NCBI GenBank assembly: GCA_003956705.1
Contig: QZCP01000490.1
Span: forward strand, 177,261-241,260
Direction: 5' to 3'
Length of the DNA stretch: 64,000 nt
DNA from: Brevipalpus yothersi
Taxonomy: Eukaryota; Arthropoda; Arachnida; Trombidiformes; Tenuipalpidae
Shown here: positions 12,951 to 23,568 of the stretch, piece after piece
Position numbering within the stretch: the stretch's first letter is position 1
How the letters are laid out: each line of letters begins with the position of its first letter
Program-made: the position numbers and the translations under genes
Notes under the pieces: model-generated
Told to the model about the DNA's origin: nothing
What the model saw: the letters and a program-made list of their open reading frames with translations, nothing else
The model's database searches: none

Positions 12951-12959
12951 ATATATATA
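12951..12959 (+). promoter_or_regulatory. TATA box of secreted paralogue A
   Basis: The sequence ATATATATA lies 98-106 bp upstream of the ATG at 13057. A CCAGTTG near 12988 would sit at the expected distance for the start site. Three of the other four paralogues have a TATA box at a similar distance. Confidence 0.6.
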
Positions 12960-13056
12960 CGGACTGATATTGATTTGGAAACTTTTAACCAGTTGAAAAC
13001 TTAATCATGAGCCATTCAGTCGAGTTGATCTGAGTCCAAATTGAATACAAACAATC

Positions 13057-14437
13057 ATGAAATCACCACCAATCAGTATCGTTCGATTTATTTTCACCTT
13101 ATCGGTCATCTTTAACGTAGGTAAGTTTTTGAATGCCATCAATTGTAATGTAATTCATTCGAATGCTAAAGTTAAAGTTCAGAAATTAAATTCCAAAAAA
13201 TTTCAATTCTTTGCCCCTCTGATTATCATCCAACTCATATCATCATAATCTAATTGAAAATCTCATTTCACTCTTCTCTCATCTTTCCTTTCCATGTGAT
13301 CCTCCATCCATCGAATTTTTCCACTCGTACATCCACTTGTAAATAGTTTTGGCTGCTTCCGATAAGACCACTGATGATGATAAAAAATCTGGTTCAATTC
13401 CAGCCACAACCACCAGTCCAGCCAGTGCCATAACACTATCTACCAGTTTTTCTACCTCCACCATTGTGACTCCATTGATCACTCGACTGACCACCAGTGA
13501 GAAGCCATTGCATCAAGATAGTGAAGAATGCCAAAAAATATTGGCCATGAATGGTCCTATGGTGAGACCGATACTGCTTGTGGGTGGTGATAAATTTCCT
13601 CTCACAATACCTGAGGTGGACGCTCATTGTGAATTGGGTAAACGTTTATACAAAGGCTTTAATGCATACAAAAAGTGTGTCAAGGGTTTACTTCGTCAAT
13701 CACTTATCATTTTGAATCATGGTATACGAAAATTCATGCGATCTATCTGTAATTCAAAGCAAAAGAAGGAAGGTGAGCAGGAATTCATGGAAGATTGGGG
13801 GAGAGATATAATGAATACCTTCTATATATCTCTCTCTCTCTTAATCTGCTGACGAACGATATGCGAGAATCAATCAACTAATTAAGATGATTTTTTTTTG
13901 TCAATTCAATCCTTGACTAATCTCAATTTTCTTTCAATAATTAATACTGAATTTACTTTTTTCCTCTCTCTCTCTTTCTTTCTTTCTTCATTAGATACAA
14001 TTATTGAGCTCAAGTGTGCGGTAAAAGATACTCTTCCCGGATGGACACATTGTTTGGAAAGTGTTAATCGTCAATTGGATTGGGCTGCTAGAAATTCGAC
14101 AGATAAAAATTTGCTCAGCAATTTATGTTGCGTTTACACGGAGGCAACCGAATGTGTACGAACTCGAACTGGAACAATACCTGGTTGTAGTCCCAAAGCA
14201 GATACATCAAAATTTTTGTTATCCAGTATGGATGCTGTGCTGAAGGAAGCTCTCGATTTTGTCTGTGGACGATATCAGCATCGTGAAGATTGTGTGGCTT
14301 TTAATCCAGAAGGAGTTAAAATATTACGACAAATAGCCGAAAAAAATGAAGGTAAAGTTGAAGATCCTTTCCTGATTAATCCTATCCTGTTGGCTGTAAA
14401 TAGATTGACAGGTGATGATGACGCTGATCAACCGTAA
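13057..14437 (+). CDS. Secreted 12-cysteine protein, paralogue A
   Basis: Three exons (13057-13120, 13347-13772, 13995-14437) with two phase-1 introns give 310 aa. Exon 1 encodes the hydrophobic signal peptide (VRFIFTLSVIFNVVLA). A Ser/Thr-rich linker (about residues 30-60) follows and is unique to this copy. The conserved domain then shows CQKIL, HCELGKRLYKGFNAYKKC, a Gly-x-x-RQ-x-hydrophobic-helix (LNHGIRKFMRSIC), LKCA, a WTHCLE motif, a CC pair (NLCCVYTEATEC) and DFVCGRYQHREDC: 12 cysteines, so probably six disulfides. I do not recognise a named family; the layout recalls arthropod hemolymph proteins such as the DUF1397 class, but weakly. It is likely secreted. AATAAA lies at 14483-14488. 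Confidence 0.85.
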
Positions 14438-15859
14438 TTATACATATACATAGCATTTCTCTTTACATACATGTATTGATACAATAAATTATTGATTTTT
14501 TTCTCAAACAATTTGAACATTCTTTACCAAAATTTTTTTCTCAACTACCAGTCGTAATAGAGAAATACAGGTACATGTATATCTCTCGAGGGCTCACCTA
14601 GATTTGAGTAGTGAATTCGAGTTTCTCTTGATAGTGTTTACGAAAATTTTATCAGTCAACAAGAACGTGATTTGGAGATGAGAAAGGTGTTTCTGAAGGT
14701 TTTTCTACTTACATAGACATTCATAGATATTCATGGAAATATTGTGAAGATATTTCGTTCAAGAGATTTATCAATTTTATCGAGTGTACTTGCTCACATA
14801 AAGTGCCGATGCAAAATCATGATTTTCGAGATAAATTCTTTGAGATCCTGACTCATACATGATGCTGATTGAAACAGCACACACGATGATGGGAAAATAG
14901 ATAGGGACAATTATATGTATGATCTCATTTTTTGACTCCCAGAAATTTCCATCTTGATCAGAAAATTTTTGCATAGTTTTACAATCTATCAAGGAATCTC
15001 TTCTCCTAACGAATTGAATCTAACTGGACAATTGAGTGACGCTGTCCAGGATAAACAATCTTCTTCTTTTCCATTATTTTTGATTTTACATGACAATGAA
15101 CGATAGAAACCAGAAAAAAAAATTTTGAGAAGATCTTCAATATGATATACCTGGCACATGTTACTTTCTACTTGTGGAAGGGAAGCCCCCATCGTCTTCT
15201 GATGGTCTATAGTTGTTGATCATTTGTCAGCTAAACAGTTGTTGGATGTTTGATGACCAAAAGTTATCAAAATTTTTGGAAAAATTTTCACCTTTCACCA
15301 TCTGAGTTGAATTTTGAACGATTAAATGACTCTCACAGACATGATGATGAAGATCAAATCTACCATCAAGTATACTTACAGCTTCCTTAGAACTTGATCG
15401 GAAATGTCGGGATCGTTGACACTCTAGAGAGTGAAAAATTTTCTCTTCCGATCGGAAGAATGATATTCTCTACCTTTTCTTACTGTCTCTCTCTCTCTCT
15501 TCTTTGAGGTGTCTCTTCATCTTTTTTCAACTACTAATTCTAATGGAATATACTCACTTGCAAAACCTATAGAAAATCATGATAAATTCTTATCATGATT
15601 GAATGAAAACTATCATAGGATTTTTCCTATGATTTGAACATCTGATTATAACCGGAATCATCTTCGACCGGGCCCAGCTTTTTCTTTAAAACTATGTCCT
15701 CTGGGCGGTCTTAAATAGTATCGAAGACTATCCTCTTTTTCTCTGCAAATTTTGTCCCTTATAAAATGCTGACACGAAACTATCGATTCGAAAATTTTCG
15801 TGCCTCTTGGATAGATTCACACTGAAACAAAAAACTCATCCCAACAGCGAGCCATCGAC
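14438..15859. other. Spacer between paralogues A and B
   Basis: No coding signal is seen. It holds the 3' UTR of paralogue A and, at the right end, the promoter of paralogue B with a TATAAAA at 15760-15766. The short minus-strand open frames near 14.8-15.2 kb lack splice sites, a signal peptide or any recognised motif. Confidence 0.6.
15760..15766 (+). promoter_or_regulatory. TATA box of secreted paralogue B
   Basis: A canonical TATAAAA lies about 100 bp upstream of the ATG at 15860. Confidence 0.75.
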
Positions 15860-16826
15860 ATGGACCTCAAAGCCTCAGTGATTGCTTTATTGATCAGTTT
15901 TTGCTGTTTGCTTGTATTAGTTCAAGGTAACTCTACCACTTAATCAACTTTAATCATCTTTTATCCCTCATATTCTAATGTGATTTTATTTCATCCCTCT
16001 TTTAGCAAGGCGATTGAGTGAGACCAAAAAAAATGTCAAAGATTTTGATGAACAAACGTGTCAAAAAATATTGGACGATGCTGGATCAATGGTTCGTCCA
16101 GTGATTATGGTAGGAACTAACAAATTCATATCAACTGTACCAGAAGCTGATAATCATTGTGAAATGGGAAGTAGATTGTACAAAGGCTTCAATGAGTACA
16201 AAAAGTGTCTCAAAGGCTTAGCTCGACAAGCTTTGCATATACTTAATCAAGGAATCCGAAAATTCATGCGATCCATATGTAATTCGACCAAAAAGAAGGA
16301 AGGTAAGTGGACAGAATTTTTTAAATTCTTTTCAGATCGAAACATTGTATGACTATAATGCACTGATGATTATTTCCCACAATCGTGCCCAGTTGCTCTT
16401 CGTGATCTAAATTGTGCCGGCAAATCAACCACCCGAGGATGGACACAATGTATTGAGACCACTAATCTTCAATTGGATTGGGTTTATCGTAATTCATCTC
16501 AAGACGATGTTTTGGGCAATCTTTGCTGTGTGTACAGTGAAGCGTTGGACTGTGTTAGATCTCAGACCAACACTAAATCGGGTTGTGATAAGAAGGCTAA
16601 TACGACAAAATTTTTCACATCAAGTATTGATTTTGTATTTAAAGATGTGATGGATTTTGTGTGCGGTAATTATCAGGGTAGAGAGGATTGTGCAAAAAAG
16701 AATCCAGAAGGATTGAAAAAACTTCGCTCAATCAATTCATCCAAACAGCCCATACTGAATAATGCTTTCTTGATTGAGCCCCTGATCAAAACTGTTGCCA
16801 GACTGTCCACTGATGATGAAGAATAG
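15860..16826 (+). CDS. Secreted 12-cysteine protein, paralogue B
   Basis: Exons 15860-15926, 16006-16302 and 16393-16826 join at phase 1 to give 265 aa. Exon 1 is a textbook signal peptide (VIALLISFCCLLVLVQ). All cysteines of the family are kept: CQKIL, HCEMG, YKKC, RSIC, LNC, WTQC, NLCCVYSEALDC, GCDKK, DFVCG, EDC. It is closest in sequence to A and C (LYKGFNEYKKC, LNQGIRKFMRSIC) and lacks the Ser/Thr linker of A. AATAAA is at 16921-16926. The function is unknown; it is secreted by prediction. Confidence 0.87.
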
Positions 16827-18576
16827 TTACATTGAACAGTATTCATTATCGTATTTCAGCTTGAATCGTATCATAATCAATACCGTGTGTAGATAAAATT
16901 TTTGTTAATTTCGAATTTTGAATAAATGTTTCCATTTTTTTCTCTCCCTCTACAATCGATCTTGCTGATTTTCTGTCAACTATCATGAGCTCATCTTAAT
17001 TGGCCAATCTATTACATTTTACTACTCATTTACATTTGTTTTACGTCTTCAATATTCGAGTACACAGATGACGTCAAGGAATGAATGTAAGACGTACATG
17101 TTAACGAAGATGTGCGTCTTTAAATGATGACCATCTTACCTATTAATCAAATTGCAGGATAGCTCACTGAAACTGTGTTTCACTCTTTGGATTTGAATTT
17201 GATCTACGAGATACTGAAACAATTGATCGAAGATTGTCCACTATCGGAAGTTCTTTATTTCGGAAAATAATCTAAACTCGATCATGAGGCTTGGTAACTA
17301 TGCTTAGAAGATACATGTAGATGATTTGAATAGCATGATAATGAAATTCAACCTGTTTAACCGGTATAATTTGTTTATTCATAAATCCTAGTTCCAAGAA
17401 GTTATTTTGATCATTGATTTGTGGGAGAATTTTTCCATACTTTTGGATGATGAAAAATTTGGACAATCACCTATTCATAGGTTCACTTCCGATCGTTTCT
17501 AAATCGAATGATGATTTTGTTCTGAAGTAAGATTTTGACGTATTTCTTCAAATCAAGGAAGGTATATGATAACCATGAATTCATCAGTTGATGGAAGTGA
17601 AGTCCAGTAAAGTTCTTGGTAGATAAATGATGTAACAAGACCAAGAGGTAGTCGATGTATATCTTCGATTCAGAGAATGAGATCGAATTCTTCCTTTCGA
17701 ATATATAAGTTCTGACTGAGTGTTCAGAGATGAATATTCAACGTAAAGGTTGTCTGACTTTGACTTATCGGCTCATTTATTAGATTTGTTTACCTGGGAG
17801 AACAAAGAGTCAAATTTTCAAGTCTTCTCTGTTCAAGGGGCCATCAGTTCAGCATGGCGGAAGAATTGCTCAATTTTTCATGACGAAATGGGCCCAACAA
17901 CAGGAAAGAGTTGACCTCACGCTTGAATGGGATCCTAAAAATTCTCATAAGCTTCTGGAAATTCAGACTTGCATGGTATGAGATCTCTGAATCAAGAATG
18001 ATAATCTAGTCTTCATTCAAGTTTCCAAGAATTCAAATTTATGGTACGTGATTAGAAAAACAACCCATTCACCTGTACATTTATTGATACCAGAGAATTC
18101 CATTGTTGTTCCATTCACGGTTGGAAAAGTTGGCGCAAATTTTTCTGTTGAAGTTCTATTTTTGGGTAGCAACTATTAGGCCTTGATTCGTCTAGGGAAA
18201 GATTTCACAATTCAGTCAAGTTCTATGGAACATTTTCTTCTTCTTCTTCTGCTTCTCAAAACTCACTTGCTATATTAAGTGAGAAAATGAGACCTCCAGA
18301 GAATGCTAATAGTAACAAGATCATGTGAATAATATACTTGCCCCTCTTGGGTATATATATTCTTGTTGCCAGCCAGAAGCGAAAATTAACGTTTCGGTAG
18401 ACTTGATTGTGGGATCGATGAAGGATTCCTTATCATCAAGATAGCCTATCCTAGCCCAAAGGGTAACAAAGCATGGCAAGTTATTATATGCATCAAGGAA
18501 TCGCAAATGATCGCAACGCAAAGTAGTAAAAGTAGCATAAATGAATGAGCAAGTGAAACGCCACAGAAATAGAAAG

Positions 18577-18627
<51 letters not shown>

Positions 18628-18993
18628 TTATCGAAAAGTGTTCAAGTGCTGGCTACTTGCTCCTAGTTTTATCGGAACGTCTAAGTATTGCTCTCTGTCT
18701 CTTTCTTTTTCTCTTTCTTTTTCTCTCTCATCTCTTTCATAATCAGAAGAGGTATACATAAGATCAACAACGTTAAAATGACGCAACATGAGAGAGAGCG
18801 AGTAACTCTATGGCCATGACTGGTATTACAGAACTGGAAAACATCATATAAAAGTCCTGTGAGAATCCAATGGAGAAGACAGTTTACTTTCTGGTTGACT
18901 AGTGAACGGGAAAAAAGTCAAAAAGTCAATCGCCCTTACTCAATTGCAGCTACCCTTCCACCTGAACGAAAATAACTTTCCATCATCACCACC
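16827..18993. other. Spacer between paralogues B and C
   Basis: AT-rich sequence with no convincing coding exon. A (GA)n run lies at about 18593-18625, and the paralogue C promoter (TATAAAAG at 18847-18854) is at the right end. Confidence 0.6.
18847..18854 (+). promoter_or_regulatory. TATA box of secreted paralogue C
   Basis: TATAAAAG lies about 145 bp upstream of the ATG at 18994. A CAGTTTAC initiator-like site about 30 bp downstream would be the start site. Confidence 0.75.
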
Positions 18994-20008
18994 ATGAAAT
19001 CAATAATATTTACTTCGCTAATTTTTTGTGCCTTGTGGGCTTCAACCTTTGGTAAGTTGTTGAAAAATTGATACTTTGTAAAATATTGATTCATTTCCTT
19101 ACAAAAATTTTCGATGATCTGATTAAAACATGTTTGCATTTTTTTATCTCTCAGGCGCTGAAAGTACCACCAAGGCTCCGATCAAATTAAAGCCTGGTCA
19201 AGTTGATAGATCTCCAGAATGTCAAAGAATATTGGACGAATATGGAACTCTGATGAAGCCAACCTTGTTGGTGAGAGGAAAAAAGTTTCCATTGACAGTT
19301 CCTGAGATCGATGACCACTGTAAGTTGGGATATAAGGTGTACAAAGGCTTCAATATGTACAAAAAATGTCTCACTGGACTTGGTAGACAAGCATTGGTCA
19401 TTCTGAATCATGGAATTCGAAAATTCGTTCGAAGTATCTGTAATACTCCGGCCAAGAAAGAAAGTGAGTTCAATATTTCCACACTATTTTTCAAACATTG
19501 AGCTATGAGTCCCGATCAAAAATTTACTCATAATTATTTGGTAATTCTAGGCGTTATTCGTGACCTCAAGTGCGCCACAAATACAACCTTACCTAATTGG
19601 TCTAATTGTTTGGAAACTGTTGATAGACAGCTGGTTTATGTTTCAAAAAATTCTAGTGATGAAAAATTCATCGGCAATTTATGCTGTATTTACACTGAAG
19701 CAACCGAATGTATCAAAGCTGGAACAGGGACAGTCAAAAATTGTGACAAAAAAGCGAATACAACGAAATTTTTCATCAGCGGTGTAGATCAAGTTCTGAA
19801 GGAAGTTCTTGATTTCGTTTGTGGCCGATATCAGTATAAGGAAGATTGTGAAGCCCATAATGCTGATGGATTAAAGCAATTGAGAGCAGTTGCCGCAAGA
19901 AAGGATATTCGACCAGATAATGAATTCCTTATTGGACCTGTGATCGAAGCAGTTGTTAAACTGGGTCGTGATGATGATGAAGAGGATGGTAAAGACAAAG
20001 AAAATTAA
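18994..20008 (+). CDS. Secreted 12-cysteine protein, paralogue C
   Basis: Exons 18994-19051, 19155-19463 and 19551-20008 join at phase 1 to give 274 aa. Exon 1 encodes the signal peptide (IIFTSLIFCALWASTF). The family cysteines and motifs are complete (CQRIL, HCKLGYKVYKGFNMYKKC, LNHGIRKFVRSIC, DLKC, WSNCLE, NLCCIYTEATEC, NCDKKANTTKFF, DFVCGRYQYKEDC). The tail is acidic (DDDEEDGKD). It groups with A and B. AATAAA is at 20126-20131. The function is unknown; it is secreted by prediction. Confidence 0.87.
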
Positions 20009-21748
20009 TTGTTGCAATCTATTTCCAATGTTTGACTCATAATCAATACCTCTTCCTCCTCCTTTCTATGGCTATCTTCACAAACATATATTGTAAAAAT
20101 ATTTTTAATTTTAATTTTGAACTGCAATAAACTATTTAATTAGTATTTTCACAGAAATGATCTATGAAATTCGTTAAAAGTGTAAATAGTTTAATTGAGA
20201 AAATCGGATTGAAAATCACTATCTTTCTGGTTGATAGATCAGTAATCCATACATCTTAAGAGGCTCTATCTTTCAGTTGACCAAGTGAACGTCTATTAAC
20301 TAGAATATTCCCTTTTTGAATTTTCCACTTTCATGGTTGAAATGAGTCAGAACTTTCTAGATCATTAAATTGACCAAAAATTTCCTCATTGTCCCATGCT
20401 AAGAATTCTATCTGATTTTATGACTTCATAGCACTTACATTTGATCATGAGAATTCGTTTATGGAAAGTCAAGTGATAAAACAAATAAACTAGCAATGCT
20501 AGATCTAATGATACCCAATCAATTGGTCAAAAATGATTGTTGATGGGGGAATTCTCACGAAATTGTAGACTCTGTATAACTTACTAGATTATGGTCTTCC
20601 CAAGGCATTTTCAGTCATCAAAGAGGGGAATATTTGTTACCTATATGCCAATGTGATCGATCTAGAAGTTTCTATTAGAAGTGTCGTGAAAATTTTAGTT
20701 GATTTCAATCACAGTATATAAGGTACACTTTATCTGGTCTCATGTGGTATTTTTTTAACCCTGTAGATTGAATATTAAGATTGTAGGTGGAGGCCATCAG
20801 ACATAATTTCCAGAGTGAGAGCAATCAGATATTGCCAGAAAGTTTTTATCTTTCTTCACCATAGAAGATTGCCAGTCATATGACCAAATAGTATTGGAAT
20901 CGATCTTAATCGATGAAGGTCTACAACTTTAATCAAAACCACTCGGTTTCTAGTGAAGATATTTCCTGAACTCTGTCTGAATGGACCGATAAAAATTATC
21001 TTCCTGACAAGTATAAATCATTTTCTAGAAAACTAAGAATAGCTCAATTCGGTAACCAAAAATCTGGTAAAAATCGAGCTAAAAAATAATTTGCAATCAA
21101 TTCACAATGAATCACACCCCAAAAACTGGTGACTTTTTAGGAAGAAAAGATATTCAAATAGATAATTATTCTCTCTCTCTTCTAAATGCATGCAACATCA
21201 GATGACCACTTTAGGCCCTTCAGCACAATTTTCATGTTACGCACAATTACGTATGATATATATATCCTAAATATCATGGCAATCCAGCATCATCAGAATC
21301 GATTACGTGTTCCCTATAACGTAGCTGGTAATAAGATGCATATCGATAGCGTGATAATCAAAATACGGCGGTTGCTGTGGAGTTTAAGTTTAAGTACGTA
21401 ATGTTCATCGAGGTATACACACCAGCATGTGATGTAAGTATGTACACAGGAATTAAGCTCAAATGATCACACAGTAATGTGTATGTGGATTGATTGATAA
21501 AATGAAGTTTAGCAAGTTTTGATGAGAATAACCTGATCCTCATCACTTGGGCATGTTCCTCCAAAAAGAGGGAGCCAAAATTACATAATATTCTCCAATA
21601 AGATGTACATACCCATTGAGATTTTTCCGATATCGGAAAAAGTATAAAATCGATGATCTCTCGGCGGGATGATGTCAAGTTTTCCCTATAATTTCAAGCA
21701 TTTACATTTAATCATATAACTACCTATATGTGGTGAAAAAAAATTCTC
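20009..21748. other. Spacer between paralogues C and D
   Basis: No coding exon is recognised. It contains the C polyadenylation site at the left and the D promoter (TATAAAAT at 21643-21650) at the right. Confidence 0.6.
21643..21650 (+). promoter_or_regulatory. TATA box of secreted paralogue D
   Basis: TATAAAAT lies 106 bp upstream of the ATG at 21749, the same spacing as in paralogues A and B. Confidence 0.75.
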
Positions 21749-22753
21749 ATGATGAGTTACAAACTTTTTTCCATTACTACTTATCTATCAGTTTTTGTTC
21801 TGATAATTGTTCATGGTAAGTTATACTCTGAACTTTCTGATAGAGAAATAGAAGGTTCACTTAATGATTGAATTTTTTTTTCTTCCCTTAATAGGTGCTC
21901 CATCAACTACTCCAGCCACCAAATCTGCAGCACAATGTACCTCATGGATGGAAGAAATTTCGAGTGATACCAAAATTGCTCTCATGGTAGGAAGAACAGA
22001 ATTACCCAACTCTGTTGACAAAGTTGAATCTATCTGTTCTTTGGCTTCCAAGTTGCACAAACAATTGTTCCACTATCGAGAATGTTTAACGGGACTTGGT
22101 CGACAAACAGCAGTTCTACTCAGTCGAGGTATCAAAAAGCATGCACGTAATTATTGTTCATCGAAATCTAAGAAAGAAAGTAAGTTGAAAAATTATTCAA
22201 AGATATGTTCGATAGAATTCTAGAACAAAATCAAATTGATATGAGCAAAAAGTGATAGCTGATTACTTGACTATCAAATTTTAATCCCACAGATCTTGTG
22301 AAAGAAATGAATTGTTATACTGCCGAAACCAACACTAAATGGACAAAATGTATGGTAGATGCTGATCGACAATTAGAATTTGCTGTTCGAAATTCTACCG
22401 AAAAGTTTCTCCTACCCAATATATGTTGTGTCTACACGGCGGCAGTTGATTGTACAAAGAGTTCTCTAGAATTTCGTGAAAATTGTTCTAAAAAGTCCAT
22501 GAATCAACGTTACTTCGTTAGAGCCTTGAACACCTTGCTACAAGAAGTTCTAGATCTTGTGTGTGGAAATTTTCAACAGAAAAAAGAATGTGTTGCCAAA
22601 AATCCAATAGGTGTCCAAAATATTGAAAAAATTGCTAAATCTGGTACAAAAGAGCTGGACAGTGGTGAGTTCATAGTTGGTCCTCTCATCAAAGGAGTCG
22701 ATCGATTGTCCACAGACGACAGCAAAGACAGCAAAGATTCTGGTGATCAATGA
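21749..22753 (+). CDS. Secreted 12-cysteine protein, paralogue D
   Basis: Exons 21749-21815, 21895-22179 and 22293-22753 join at phase 1 to give 270 aa (269 if the second of two adjacent ATGs is used). Exon 1 is a signal peptide (ITTYLSVFVLIIVHG). The cysteine frame is intact, but the sequence belongs to a second subgroup shared with E: GLGRQTAVL, a KKHAR-type basic helix, FAVRNSTEK and a terminal GPLIKGVDRLSTDD. The domain starts later than in A-C, with CTSWMEE in place of CQKIL. It is the last copy before the retrotransposon, whose left end is about 490 bp downstream. The function is unknown. Confidence 0.86.
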
Positions 22754-23242
22754 TCGTCATTAACTCATTTAATGATGATAAAAAAGTAATTTATTCCATT
22801 CAAAATCATATCAATTGTGTTCATTGAATTTATTGATGCCTTTTTATTGAAAAACTAATTAAATTGTTAAGGCAAACTCACGATTTATTGTATTTATACA
22901 TTTTGTCTCTGTATTTTCGATACCCTTATTTTATTCTTACAAATCTAGTAAATCGATACAAAGAATTAAATAAATCACATTTTAAATGTCCCCTTTGCTC
23001 ATTCAATATTGCTTATTAAATTAATTGAATAGTATAAAATAATAATGATAATTATTATAATCGAAGTTAATACATTGAGCTTTCAGAATAGGTTCCTTCT
23101 GTATACATGTAGGATTTATTTGAGAATTTGTCTCAATTTGATCGCTCAAGAATCGGCGCCAAAAGAAACCTCACACTTAATTCAACTTTGAGTTCTAATT
23201 TCTCTCTCATTTCAACACAAAATTTGTTATAAGTATTAGAGA

Positions 23243-23246
23243 AACG
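23243..23246. repeat. Target site duplication, left (AACG)
   Basis: AACG precedes the TG of the left LTR and is repeated at 29683-29686 after the CA of the right LTR. A 4-bp duplication is usual for Ty3/gypsy integrases. Confidence 0.85.
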
Positions 23247-23544
23247 TGTTATGAATTCACAAGACACTTGTGAATTCAGGCACAACTCAGATACACAGCC
23301 AACACGGTTTCCGAAACCAAGGACACTTTAATAAGACAAACAGTGTTTAATGAGCTAATTCGAATAGATAGCTTGAGCAGACAATTGGATTAACAATGTT
23401 GATCACAAGAAAAGAGACTAACTAACTTGGGTGTGAATAATATTCATTTATATACATCACCGTTGCGGTAGCAACCGGTGGAAACGTGATGCCAAATATG
23501 ATTTGGCGGTCAATTTGTCATGTCTAACCGGGTTATTCATAACA
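23247..23544 (-). repeat. 3' LTR
   Basis: 298 bp, TG...CA ends, same sequence as 29385-29682. It carries a TATATAAA motif and an ATTAAA signal on the element's sense strand, and an 11-bp perfect hairpin at its end (23253-23277 on the + strand). Confidence 0.96.
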
Positions 23545-23555
23545 TTTCCCGCCGC
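23545..23555 (-). other. Polypurine tract
   Basis: Read on the element's strand, GCGGCGGGAAA abuts the 3' LTR. This is the expected position for the plus-strand primer, although two pyrimidines interrupt it. Confidence 0.6.
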
Positions 23556-23568
23556 TCGAAATTATGCA

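Larger units (their letters stand above)
9626..13056. other. Intergenic, simple repeats, no gene seen
   Basis: I find no coding exon with splice support here. It contains a (TTC)n run at about 10054-10082, a long (CT)n run at 10264-10325, CT/CTTT tracts near 11947-12002 and 12366-12402, and otherwise AT-rich sequence. The first 100 bp is the promoter side of the histidine-rich gene, and the last 110 bp is the promoter of the first secreted paralogue. Confidence 0.6.

Noticed and set aside
14777..15192. Minus-strand open frames between paralogues A and B as a sixth gene
   Set aside because: No cysteine frame, no signal peptide and no splice sites; AT-rich noise.
23250..23564. The left LTR as a solo LTR or independent repeat
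   Set aside because: It pairs with the right copy at 29385-29682, with matching orientation and a shared target duplication, so both belong to one element.
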